Source: Treponema sp. (GTDB lineage: Bacteria > Spirochaetota > Spirochaetia > Treponematales > Breznakiellaceae). From it: a DNA stretch of 50,809 bases. The stretch is taken from positions 1-50,809 of the forward strand of contig JAITCL010000014.1 of the NCBI GenBank assembly GCA_031283105.1, written 5' to 3'. Both the position numbers and the translations under genes were made by a program. Below are positions 16,743 to 24,321 of this stretch, in pieces (positions within the stretch are counted from its first letter, which is position 1; each line of letters starts with the position of its first letter). The notes under the pieces are model-generated. The model saw only the letters and a program-made list of their open reading frames with translations. It searched no databases and had not been told where the DNA came from.

Positions 16743-17248
16743 CCAAAAATACCTGGAGTCTTGCCTCGTTGGTTGAACGGGGCGGCATATACTACAATGT
16801 TTCCGGCTCAAACCCCCAGGAACTGCTTGCCGGGGTGATTGAGCTTCTGCCGCCTGTTCCGTCCCTTGATCCGAAGGAACTGTACCGCGAAATACTGGAA
16901 CGGGAAGCCCTGATGTCAACCGGAGTGGGCCGGGGCATCGCCCTGCCGCATCCCCGTAATCCCCTGCTGGGCGAAGAAGGCGGCGGCGCCACCAAAGGTG
17001 GCGATCCTCTGGTTTCAGTTATTTTTCCGATTCAACCGCTTGACTGGAACACCCATGACGGCAGCAAGGTTCATACGGTTTTTTTGATTGTTTCATCATC
17101 GGCAAAGCAGCACCTCAATACATTGTCTAAAATTAATTTTCTCTGTCAGCAGGAAAAATTCTATTCCCTGATTAAAGCGCGTTCTTCACAAGAAGACATT
17201 ATCGCGGCGATTCGGGAAGCGGAAGCCAGTTGGGCGGGGACATCGTAA
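16739..17248 (+). CDS. PTS EIIA type-2 (PtsN-like) domain protein
   Basis: A 169-residue phosphoacceptor protein. The EIIA-2 signature Gly-Ile-Ala-Leu-Pro-His-Pro-Arg near residue 73 carries the phosphorylated His. A Gly-rich insert follows (Gly-Glu-Glu-Gly-Gly-Gly). The C-half has Val-His-Thr-Val-Phe-Leu-Ile-Val and His-Leu-x-x-Leu-Ser-Lys, typical of the fold. No EIIB or EIIC gene lies nearby, so a regulatory PtsN-like role is more likely than sugar transport. The start at 16739 overlaps the previous stop. The transketolase gene begins 20 bases downstream. Confidence 0.8.
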   Translation: MTKNTWSLASLVERGGIYYNVSGSNPQELLAGVIELLPPVPSLDPKELYREILEREALMSTGVGRGIALPHPRNPLLGEEGGGATKGGDPLVSVIFPIQPLDWNTHDGSKVHTVFLIVSSSAKQHLNTLSKINFLCQQEKFYSLIKARSSQEDIIAAIREAEASWAGTS

Positions 17249-17267
17249 TTTATTTAAGGAGAGATTT

Positions 17268-19232
17268 ATGGACATTACAGCGCTGGAAAAAGTCGCGTTA
17301 AGCGTCAGGGCATTAAGCATTGATGCCATTCAAAAAGCCAATTCGGGCCACCCCGGCCTTCCGCTGGGAGCGGCTGAGTTAGGCGCAATTCTTTACGGGG
17401 AATTGATGAAGCATGATCCCGCGGATCCCGCGTGGGCAGACCGCGACCGCTTTATTTTGTCGGCGGGACACGGTTCAATGTTTCTGTATTCGCTGCTGCA
17501 CCTTGCCGGATATAAAGATATGCCGCTGGAAGACATTAAAAATTTCCGGCAGATAGGCTCCCGCGCCGCAGGCCACCCCGAATACGGCATGGCCGCCGGC
17601 ATTGAAGCGACCTCAGGCCCCCTGGGTCAGGGTCTTGCGATGGCGGTTGGTTTTGCCGCGGCGGAAACCATGCTTGCCGCCCGCTTCAACACCGCCGCGC
17701 ACAAGATAGTTGATCATTATACCTACGTTCTCTGCGGCGACGGTTGTTTAATGGAAGGCGTTTCCGCCGAAGCAAGTTCTTTTGCCGGCCATCACGGGCT
17801 GGGAAAACTTATTGTCTATTACGATTCAAACAAAATCACCATTGACGGCAGCACCGATCTTGCCTTTACCGAAGATGTCGCCAAACGCTATGAATCGTAC
17901 GGCTGGCAGGTACTGCGCGGCTCCATGTACGATTTTGAGGAAATTGCCCGCCTGACCGCTCAGGCAAAAGCGGAAGCCCAAAAACCGAGCCTGATTATCC
18001 TTACTTCGATTATAGGCAAAGGCGCGCCCAACAAGCAAAACACCGCCGACGCCCACGGCGCTCCGCTGGGAACGGAAGAAGCCGCCGCCGCGCGGGCCAA
18101 TCTGGGAATCCCCGGCGATTTTTACGTCGCCCCCCAAGCGCAAAAATACTTTGCGGCAAAACAGCTTGAATGGAAAAAGACAAGCGAAAACTGGCAGACC
18201 CTGTTTGCCGCATGGTCAAAGGAAAATCCTCAAAAGCGTACGGAGTGGGATAAGTTCCATTCAGGCAAGGCAGCACCCGCCGTTCTGCCCGCCTTTAACT
18301 CAGGCGATAAAATCGCCACCCGCACCGCGGGCAACAAGGCGCTGACGGCGATTGCCACAGCAAACGCCAACCTTACCGGCGGTTCCGCCGACCTTAAAGG
18401 CCCCAACGCCGTGGGCCTTCCCCCCGAAGCGGGAACATGGACGCGCGAAAACCGCGCCGGCAGTTATATTCACTTTGGGATTCGTGAATTTGCAATGGCG
18501 GCAATTTGCAACGGCATTTCCCTGCACGGCGGCCTGCGTTCCTATTGTTCAACCTTTATGGTTTTTGCCGATTATCTCCGCCCGGCGCTCCGCCTTTCCG
18601 CGCTGATGAAACAGCCGGTAACCTATGTGCTTACCCATGACTCAATTTTTGTCGGCGAAGACGGCCCCACCCACCAGCCCGTTGAACATCTTGCCGCTTT
18701 GCGGGTCATACCCAATGTCCGCGTCCTGCGCCCCGGCGACGCCGAAGAAACCGCCGAAGCCTGGGCTATGGCGATGGAATATACCGCCGGCCCCAGCGCC
18801 CTTGCCCTTTCCCGCCAGAACATTACCGTTTTTCCCAAAGCCGACCCGGACTGGAAAAACACCATCCGCACCGGCGCATACATCGTGAAACAGGCCGAAG
18901 GCGGCAATCCTGACGCGGTGATTATCGCCACCGGTTCAGAAGTGGGTCTTGCTCTGGAAGCCGCGGCAAAGGTAACGGATAAAAAAATTCGCATTGTTTC
19001 CATGATCAGCAAAGAGTTGTTTGAATCCCAGCCTGCCGCAATCCGCGACGCCATTGTCCCGCCGGACGCGCGGGTTATCGTCTGCGAAGCGGGTGTGCGC
19101 AACGGCTGGGAACGCTGGGCAAAACCGGAAGATATTTTATCAATAGACCGTTTCGGCGAATCAGGCCCGGCGGACAAAGCCGCCGAACACCTGGGCATGA
19201 CAGTTGACGCGCTGGTGAAGATAGTGGGGTAG
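17268..19232 (+). CDS. tkt: Transketolase
   Basis: A 654-residue thiamine-diphosphate enzyme of the non-oxidative pentose phosphate pathway that moves two-carbon units between sugar phosphates. The N-terminal Asn-Ser-Gly-His-Pro-Gly-Leu-Pro, the cofactor motif Gly-Asp-Gly-Cys-Leu-Met-Glu-Gly with the later Asn-x-Ile-Thr-Ile-Asp-Gly, and the pyrimidine-domain Glu-Asp-Gly-Pro-Thr-His-Gln-Pro-Val-Glu are all present at normal spacing. It has a strong AAGGAG before the ATG. It is probably co-transcribed with the EIIA gene. Confidence 0.96.
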   Translation: MDITALEKVALSVRALSIDAIQKANSGHPGLPLGAAELGAILYGELMKHDPADPAWADRDRFILSAGHGSMFLYSLLHLAGYKDMPLEDIKNFRQIGSRAAGHPEYGMAAGIEATSGPLGQGLAMAVGFAAAETMLAARFNTAAHKIVDHYTYVLCGDGCLMEGVSAEASSFAGHHGLGKLIVYYDSNKITIDGSTDLAFTEDVAKRYESYGWQVLRGSMYDFEEIARLTAQAKAEAQKPSLIILTSIIGKGAPNKQNTADAHGAPLGTEEAAAARANLGIPGDFYVAPQAQKYFAAKQLEWKKTSENWQTLFAAWSKENPQKRTEWDKFHSGKAAPAVLPAFNSGDKIATRTAGNKALTAIATANANLTGGSADLKGPNAVGLPPEAGTWTRENRAGSYIHFGIREFAMAAICNGISLHGGLRSYCSTFMVFADYLRPALRLSALMKQPVTYVLTHDSIFVGEDGPTHQPVEHLAALRVIPNVRVLRPGDAEETAEAWAMAMEYTAGPSALALSRQNITVFPKADPDWKNTIRTGAYIVKQAEGGNPDAVIIATGSEVGLALEAAAKVTDKKIRIVSMISKELFESQPAAIRDAIVPPDARVIVCEAGVRNGWERWAKPEDILSIDRFGESGPADKAAEHLGMTVDALVKIVG

Positions 19233-19248
19233 GGCGGGGTACGCGGCG

Positions 19249-19602
19249 TTACTGTTTTTTAATTCTTCCCTGAAGCGCTTTAACCAGATTGTGCGCGTTA
19301 TTGATAACGATTTTCCGGTCTTCCACGTCAAGCTGTTCAAGAGATTTCGACAATAACCTGATCTCATGATAGAGCAATGAAAACGCTTCTTTTTTTTGGG
19401 GTTCTGTTCCCATAACCAGATATTCTACCGATACGCCTAACGCCCTGGCGATGTTGACCGCCGCCATGACCGAGGGAATATAATTGTTTTCCCGCAAATA
19501 ACTGTCAATAGTCTGCTTCTTTACCCCTGAAAGGTCAGCTAATTCCTTTACCCGTATATCCGCGTTAGCCAATTCCGCTTTCAGGTTTTCCCTGAATCCC
19601 AT
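19249..19602 (-). CDS. XRE-family HTH transcriptional regulator
   Basis: A 117-residue DNA-binding protein. Residues about 6-66 form a Cro/C1-type helix-turn-helix (Leu-Ala-Asp-Leu-Ser-Gly-Val-Lys-Lys-Gln-Thr-Ile-Asp-Ser-Tyr-Leu, then Ala-Arg-Ala-Leu-Gly-Val-Ser-Val-Glu-Tyr-Leu). The C-terminal 50 residues look helical and may dimerise. It is less like the regulators at 1343 and 47688 than those are to each other. It diverges from the lipoprotein gene at 19850 across about 250 bases. No Shine-Dalgarno is visible; TATTGT six bases before the ATG is a possible -10, but no good -35 accompanies it. Confidence 0.8.
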   Translation of the reverse strand: MGFRENLKAELANADIRVKELADLSGVKKQTIDSYLRENNYIPSVMAAVNIARALGVSVEYLVMGTEPQKKEAFSLLYHEIRLLSKSLEQLDVEDRKIVINNAHNLVKALQGRIKKQ

Positions 19603-19637
19603 GTTTGTACAATATGATAAAAATCCTAAAAAAGTAC

Positions 19638-19666
19638 TTGAAATTATCAGTATACTACGATATATA
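19638..19666 (+). promoter_or_regulatory. Promoter of the Gly-rich lipoprotein gene
   Basis: TTGAAA (19638-19643), 17 bases, TATATA (19661-19666). It would give a leader of about 175 bases before the ATG at 19850. Confidence 0.5.
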
Positions 19667-19744
19667 TAAGGGTAATTAGTAGTTTTTTACTAATTGATGA
19701 GCAGGATGCTCATATCTGATAAAAGGCCGCCTGTTCCCGGTGGG

Positions 19745-19809
19745 ATAAGCGTCTTTTATATTCCCCTGTCAGGGGAAATCCCTGCCATTAGGCGGGAAAA
19801 ATCGCTTAT
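19745..19809 (+). promoter_or_regulatory. Structured 5' leader of the Gly-rich lipoprotein gene
   Basis: ATAAGCG (19745-19751) pairs with CGCTTAT (19803-19809) and encloses TTCCCC/GGGGAA (19761-19777, loop TGTCA). The ATG at 19850 follows about 40 bases later with AAAAGGGAG. The stem may help control translation; no known riboswitch class was recognised. Confidence 0.35.
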
Positions 19810-19849
19810 GGCTGGCTTCAAAAGGGCAGACATAAAAAGGGAGTTTCTT

Positions 19850-20752
19850 ATGGGTAAGAAATCTGTTTGGGGGGCGCTGCTGGCAGCGGCGCTGGTATGC
19901 GGTATGGCGATGATAGGATGCCAAAGCGATGACGGCGGCGGAGGCGGCGGCGGTCTGCCCGGTCTGCCCGGCAATAAAAGCGCAAGCGATCTTCCGGGTT
20001 TTGGAACTGGAATAGAGTTTGTTGGCGACGTATGGGATGCGCAAGATTTGCTGACGGCGGTGGCTCCATTAGTTGCAGAATTATTGGAGGATGCAAACGG
20101 TGAACTGTTTGAAGAAGCCTTTAAGGAGAAAAACGACGGTAAGACACTGAGTGAATTTATGACTGCTAACGACGATAAAACATCAATATCTATTGATGCG
20201 GGGACTATAACCGGCGAAACAACAGATGAGTCGGTGTCCATTACTGGAGGCAAGAGCAGTGGAAAATGGAGCAGCAATGTGAAATATGGAGATTATGTTT
20301 TACAGCCTCGCGTAGCAAATGATTATCAATCACTTTCGCGATCAATCGACAAGACGTTTGTCATTTCTCCCGATTTTGTTGAAGTTGAAGACGATAGTAG
20401 CAATGTGTACAAAGTGGCGGGGTTTGTTACCATAAAGGCAACAGAAGACTCCAGATATACTTGTAAGAAAGCTGCGACTGCTACTGAAGAAGAAAAAAGT
20501 GAAATAACCGGTAATGATTCTACCAAAATATCGGTAGCGCTGACGGTTATTGATACTACAAACGAAACAGGCGCAAAATTCCTTTTTACCTACAGTAGTG
20601 AGGGTAGTTACACAGTACGGCAAGCCGGTTGGAGCGGCGGGAACAATAAATCCAGTGTTCAGGTGTATGACGGTTCCAATGCCCTGAAGTATACCATGCA
20701 GGATTTTCAACCAAGCTATTTGACAGACGAACTTTCTCTTTTTGATTTCTAG
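19850..20752 (+). CDS. Predicted lipoprotein with polyglycine tether
   Basis: About 300 residues, surface or periplasmic, function unknown. The signal peptide (1-24) ends in Met-Ala-Met-Ile-Gly-Cys, a good lipobox; Ser-Asp-Asp and seven Gly follow, then Leu-Pro-Gly-Leu-Pro-Gly. The mature part is acidic and Ser/Thr-rich with beta-strand-like alternation and no recognised domain. A frame is open to 19694, but the ATG at 19850 with AAAAGGGAG and an immediate signal peptide is the convincing start. The layout resembles the lipoprotein at 146-1123: Gly run after the lipobox, divergent XRE gene. Confidence 0.78.
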   Translation: MGKKSVWGALLAAALVCGMAMIGCQSDDGGGGGGGLPGLPGNKSASDLPGFGTGIEFVGDVWDAQDLLTAVAPLVAELLEDANGELFEEAFKEKNDGKTLSEFMTANDDKTSISIDAGTITGETTDESVSITGGKSSGKWSSNVKYGDYVLQPRVANDYQSLSRSIDKTFVISPDFVEVEDDSSNVYKVAGFVTIKATEDSRYTCKKAATATEEEKSEITGNDSTKISVALTVIDTTNETGAKFLFTYSSEGSYTVRQAGWSGGNNKSSVQVYDGSNALKYTMQDFQPSYLTDELSLFDF

Positions 20753-20760
20753 TATATAGT

Positions 20761-20825
20761 CCGCCGGCTGCCGGCGGGCGGTACCTAACGCGGCGCCGGT
20801 ATATATACCGGCGCTGTTTTTATTT
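20761..20825. terminator. Two hairpins between convergent genes; second is a Rho-independent terminator
   Basis: CCGCCGG/CCGGCGG (20761-20777) is followed by a perfect 22-base palindrome (20793-20814, arms GCGCCGGTATA) and TGTTTTTATTT. The second ends the lipoprotein transcript before it runs into the convergent argH gene. Confidence 0.8.
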
Positions 20826-20833
20826 GGCGGCAG

Positions 20834-22240
20834 TTACTTTCCGGCAAGCCGTTTGCGTAAAGTCCGTATCTGCCGCCGGACTTCTTTGGGCGCGGGGCCG
20901 CCGGGAAGATCGCGGGCTTTTATGCAAGCGAGTGGTTTAAGAACGCGGTAAATATCTTCATCAAAAAGTTTTGACCGTTTTTTCAGTTCCGCAAGGCTGC
21001 GGTCGCCAATGTGCCGCTGTCCCGCTTCAATGCAGTCGCGGACAATGAGGGCGGCGGTTTCGTGGGCGGTGCGGAAGGGAAGGCCCCTGCGTACCAGATA
21101 ATCCGCCGCGTCGGTCGCTTCCATAAAACCGCCGGAACAGGCGGCTTTCATTTTTTTAACGTTAAATTCCGCGCTGCTTATCATGCCCCTGAACATGTGC
21201 AGACAGGAGCGCAGGGTGTCCAGACTGTCGAACAGGCTTTCCTTGTCTTCCTGCAAATCCTTGTCGTAGGCGTAGGGCAGGCCTTTGAGCAGGGTGAGCA
21301 GGGTGGCGAGGTTTCCCGCGGCGCGGCCTGCCTTGCCCCGGATTAATTCGGCGAAATCGGGATTTTTTTTCTGGGGCATAATTGATGAGCCGGTACTCCA
21401 CGCCTCCGCCAGATTGATAAAACTAAATTCTTCACTGGCCCAGAGAACAACGTCCTCGCAAAAGCGGGACAGGTGGATCATGGTGATGGCGCAGGCGGAA
21501 GATAATTCAACGGCAAAGTCCCGGTCGGCAACCGAATCCATTGAATTCAGGGTGGGGCGGCTGAAACCCAGAGTTTTGGCAACAGCCGTGCGGTCAAGTG
21601 GAAGGGACGATCCGGCAAGCGCTCCAGCGCCCAGGGGACATTCATCCATGCGGACAAGGGCGTCGCTGAAACGGGAATAGTCCCGTTCAAGGCCGCAGCA
21701 CCAGGCCGTTAAATGATGAGCCAGCGTTACCGGCTGCGCCCGCTGTAAATGGGTATAGCCGGGCATGATGCTGTTCAGGTGCTGTTCCGCCTTGTCCAAA
21801 ATGGCAAAAATCGTTTGCGATAATTCTTTTTGCAGTTCCGGCGTTATGCGCTTGAGGTACAGGCGAAAATCCGCCGCTACCTGATCGTTACGGCTGCGGC
21901 CCGCATGAACCATGCGCCCCGCGTCGCCGAGCCGCTCGGTAAGAATCCCCTCGATAAAGGAATGAATATCCTCGGCGGAATAGTCTATCACGAGTGTTCC
22001 CGATTCCAGTTCACGGGCAATGCGGGACAGTTCTGCGCCGATTTTTGCGGCGATATTCGCCGGGATAATTTTTTGCCTGCCCAGCATGGCGACATGGGCG
22101 CGGCTTCCGGCAATGTCGTCAAAGACAAGGCGTTTGTCCACGGTAATGGACGCCTGAAACGCAAATGCGGCGGCATCGGGTTTTTGCGCGAGCCGTGCCG
22201 CCCATAATTCAGGTTTCCTTTTGGTAGTTTTTTTGTTCAT
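20834..22240 (-). CDS. argH: Argininosuccinate lyase
   Basis: Cleaves argininosuccinate to arginine and fumarate. At 468 residues it is full length. The fumarase/lyase signature Gly-Ser-Ser-Ile-Met-Pro-Gln-Lys-Lys-Asn-Pro-Asp lies near 280, and His-Ala-Gly-Arg-Ser-Arg-Asn-Asp-Gln and Thr-His-Leu-Gln-Arg-Ala-Gln-Pro are in the N-half with the catalytic His. GAGAGGA precedes the ATG. No argG lies in the window. The malic enzyme gene lies upstream on the same strand, separated by a GGGAGTA foldback repeat. Confidence 0.95.
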   Translation of the reverse strand: MNKKTTKRKPELWAARLAQKPDAAAFAFQASITVDKRLVFDDIAGSRAHVAMLGRQKIIPANIAAKIGAELSRIARELESGTLVIDYSAEDIHSFIEGILTERLGDAGRMVHAGRSRNDQVAADFRLYLKRITPELQKELSQTIFAILDKAEQHLNSIMPGYTHLQRAQPVTLAHHLTAWCCGLERDYSRFSDALVRMDECPLGAGALAGSSLPLDRTAVAKTLGFSRPTLNSMDSVADRDFAVELSSACAITMIHLSRFCEDVVLWASEEFSFINLAEAWSTGSSIMPQKKNPDFAELIRGKAGRAAGNLATLLTLLKGLPYAYDKDLQEDKESLFDSLDTLRSCLHMFRGMISSAEFNVKKMKAACSGGFMEATDAADYLVRRGLPFRTAHETAALIVRDCIEAGQRHIGDRSLAELKKRSKLFDEDIYRVLKPLACIKARDLPGGPAPKEVRRQIRTLRKRLAGK

Positions 22241-22265
22241 ATAAATTCCTCTCTATTTATAACAA

Positions 22266-22397
22266 GGGAGTAGGGAATAGGGAGTGGGGAGTAGGGAGTA
22301 GAGATTGTTGTTGGCAGACTAAGCGTGTTGGTATTATGCACAGATAACGAACAACGCTCCCCATTCCCTACTCCCTACTCCCCACTCTCGCTACTCC
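22266..22397. repeat. Foldback repeat built from GGGAGTA words
   Basis: The left arm (22266-22302) repeats GGGAGTAGGG-type words about five times; the right arm (22358-22397) holds the complement. The right arm reaches into the last codons of the malic enzyme gene and supplies its TAG stop. The spacer of about 55 bases shows nothing else. Confidence 0.7.
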
Positions 22398-23552
22398 GCT
22401 TTTTCGTGCCGCATCCGCTGTCGCATGAGCCACCGCGTCTTTGACACGGGGATCAAAGGCGGCAGGAATGATATAATCAGGCCGTAAATCGTTTTCAGCG
22501 ACAAGGTTTGCCAGAGCGTAAGCGGCGGCGATTTTCATTGCGTCGTTAATGTCGCCAGCGCGGACATCCAGCGCCCCGCGGAAAATGCCGGGAAAGGCGA
22601 GGACATTGTTGATCTGATTGGCAAAATCACTGCGGCCTGTTCCCACCACCGCGGCGCCGGCGGCTATGGCCTCATCGGGCATGATCTCCGGCACGGGGTT
22701 CGCCATAGGGAACAGTATTGCGTTATGCGACATTGACTTCACCATTTCCGCCGTCACCGTGCCGGGAGCCGAAACCCCGATAAACACGTCCGCGCCGCGT
22801 ATCACATCGGCAATGCTTCCCTTTTTCATCTGTTTATTGGATATTTCAGCCATTTCCGCCTTTTCATTGTTCAGGCCCGGCCTGCCTTTATAAATCGCCC
22901 CCTGGCGGTCGCACATCACCACATCGGAAAGCCCCAGCGCCAGCAGCAACCGGATAACCGCCGTACCTGCCGCCCCCGCGCCCGATGTAACAATGCTGAT
23001 ATTTTCCAGTTTTTTTCCGGTCAGCTTCAGCGCGTTGAGCAGGGCGGCAAGCGTCACCACCGCCGTGCCGTGCTGGTCATCGTGAAAAACCGGAATGTCG
23101 CAGCGGGCTTTCAGTTTTCGTTCAATTTCAAAACAACGGGGGGCGGAAATGTCTTCCAGATTTATGCCGCCGAAACTCCCCGCAAGCAGGGCGACGGTTT
23201 CTACAATTACGTCAACGTCTTTTGAACGGATGCACAGGGGAACCGCGTCCACGCCGCCAAAGGCTTTGAACAGCACGCACTTTCCTTCCATGACGGGCAT
23301 TCCCGCTTCCGGGCCAATGTCGCCGAGACCCAGCACCGCACTACCATCGGTGACCACCGCCACCGTATTCCAGCGCCCGGTCAACTCCCAGCTTTTTGCG
23401 GGATACTTTTGTATTTCAAGACAGGGCCGGGCAACGCCGGGCGTATAGGCCAGCGACAAATCTTCCCGCGTGGACACCGGCATTTTGGGCACGGTCTCCA
23501 GCTTGCCCCGCCATTCGTAATGCTTTTTAAGTGATTCCTCGGCATAGTCCAT
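22368..23552 (-). CDS. Malic enzyme (NAD(P)-dependent malate dehydrogenase, decarboxylating)
   Basis: Oxidatively decarboxylates malate to pyruvate. The 394-residue short bacterial form has Tyr-Thr-Pro-Gly-Val-Ala near 37, Leu-Gly-Leu-Gly-Asp-Ile-Gly, Phe-His-Asp-Asp-Gln-His-Gly-Thr for metal and catalysis, and the Rossmann Gly-Ala-Gly-Ala-Ala-Gly near 190. No C-terminal phosphotransacetylase domain is attached. Its last residues and stop are encoded by the GGGAGTA repeat, so the natural C-terminus was probably replaced by the repeat. The ATG has no Shine-Dalgarno; TTGCCT (23581-23586), 17 bases, CATACT (23558-23563) ends five bases before it. Confidence 0.93.
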   Translation of the reverse strand: MDYAEESLKKHYEWRGKLETVPKMPVSTREDLSLAYTPGVARPCLEIQKYPAKSWELTGRWNTVAVVTDGSAVLGLGDIGPEAGMPVMEGKCVLFKAFGGVDAVPLCIRSKDVDVIVETVALLAGSFGGINLEDISAPRCFEIERKLKARCDIPVFHDDQHGTAVVTLAALLNALKLTGKKLENISIVTSGAGAAGTAVIRLLLALGLSDVVMCDRQGAIYKGRPGLNNEKAEMAEISNKQMKKGSIADVIRGADVFIGVSAPGTVTAEMVKSMSHNAILFPMANPVPEIMPDEAIAAGAAVVGTGRSDFANQINNVLAFPGIFRGALDVRAGDINDAMKIAAAYALANLVAENDLRPDYIIPAAFDPRVKDAVAHATADAARKSGVARVGSRE

Positions 23553-23554
23553 AG

Positions 23555-24055
23555 GTCAGTATGGCATTAAAAGCATTAGAAGGCAAGAATAGAAACAAAG
23601 ACACATTCCCTGCCGGTACAGCATTTACTTTTTTCATATACGCACAACCAGCAAAGGAGACAGCGCCGGGGCTGCCAAAACAGATGGGGGAACTCAACGG
23701 ATATAAACCAGCCAGCGGGGCTGCCGCAGGGCAGCGGAAATGCTTGTAGAATCCGCCTGTGGAGCCTCCCAGCACCTACATCACCATACGAATCGTGATA
23801 GTACGAATAATTATCGTATGGAGGTGCTGGGCTTTTATTGTCCCTACCCTCGTTACTGTTATCCGCTGGTCTCCTCCGGCGGGGAATTCCAAATATTTCC
23901 ACTGCCCCGCGGCAGCCCCGCCGGCCGGCTTGTACCATACATAGGGGGGCGACCCCGCGCTGTCCTCCTTTGCCGCCCTATAACCAATGAACAGGGTAAA
24001 TGCTGTTACCCTGTGACGGTAGAAACAGCCGGAAGGGACGACCCCCCTATGGTGA
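23555..24055. repeat. Large interrupted inverted repeat
   Basis: The left arm (about 23610-23790) and right arm (about 23810-24010) are diverged inverted copies. Shared blocks are CCCAGCACCT with its complement (23768/23821), GCAGCCCCG-type blocks (23715/23900), and GCGCTGTC(C)TCCTTTGC (23648/23957). GTAAATGCTGT occurs in complement at 23617 and at 23997. Inner hairpins include ACAGGGTAA/TTACCCTGT (23991-24014). A long open frame on each strand across the arms gives similar Cys/Pro-rich peptides, as expected of the palindrome, so I do not call genes. It could be a decayed mobile element or a foldback element. Confidence 0.6.
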
Positions 24056-24071
24056 GACTGTAGGTACTGGT

Positions 24072-24212
24072 AAGATGTTATGCCTAGTAAAGTAATTTGG
24101 GGGCTTTTGGAGCAAACCTTATAGGCAGCCGCACAAGCCGTTTCCGCAGGAAATGGCTTGTGCGGTGCTTGTTAGAATTGCCCCTCAAGTAATATCTTTA
24201 GGCATACATCTT
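24072..24212. repeat. 141-base foldback element with a 17-bp central hairpin
   Basis: The left end AAGATGTTATGCCTA and right end TAGGCATACATCTT are inverted copies, with further matching inside (AAGTAATTTGGGGGC against GCCCCTCAAGTAATAT). The centre (24129-24165) is CCGCACAAGCC and TTTCC pairing with GGAAA and GGCTTGTGCGG around a three-base loop. It carries no protein, as expected of a small non-coding mobile element or a structured RNA. Confidence 0.65.
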
Positions 24213-24286
24213 GATTACTTCTACAAGCATTTCTGCTCGCCCGCAACGTCCCCTACGGCTGTTTATACCGTCAAAAATAAATGCTG

Positions 24287-24321
24287 TTGCCCTGATAAAC
24301 CAGCATATGTATAATACCAAC
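24287..24321 (+). promoter_or_regulatory. Promoter of ttdA with consensus -10, leaderless geometry
   Basis: TTGCCC (24287-24292), 17 bases, TATAAT (24310-24315), six bases, ATG at 24322. This is the clearest of the leaderless-type promoters in the window, since the -10 is a perfect consensus. Confidence 0.6.

Noticed and set aside
22266-22397. Repeated words suggesting a CRISPR array
   Set aside because: The repeats are short, contiguous and form two complementary arms without unique spacers; no cas genes are present.
23576-24063. Long open frames on both strands within the intergenic repeat region
   Set aside because: They give similar Cys/Pro-rich peptides because the DNA is an inverted repeat; there is no Shine-Dalgarno and no recognised domain.
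24129-24165. Strong hairpin considered as a Rho-independent terminator or tRNA arm
   Set aside because: No T run follows, no cloverleaf can be drawn, and it is the centre of a larger symmetrical element.
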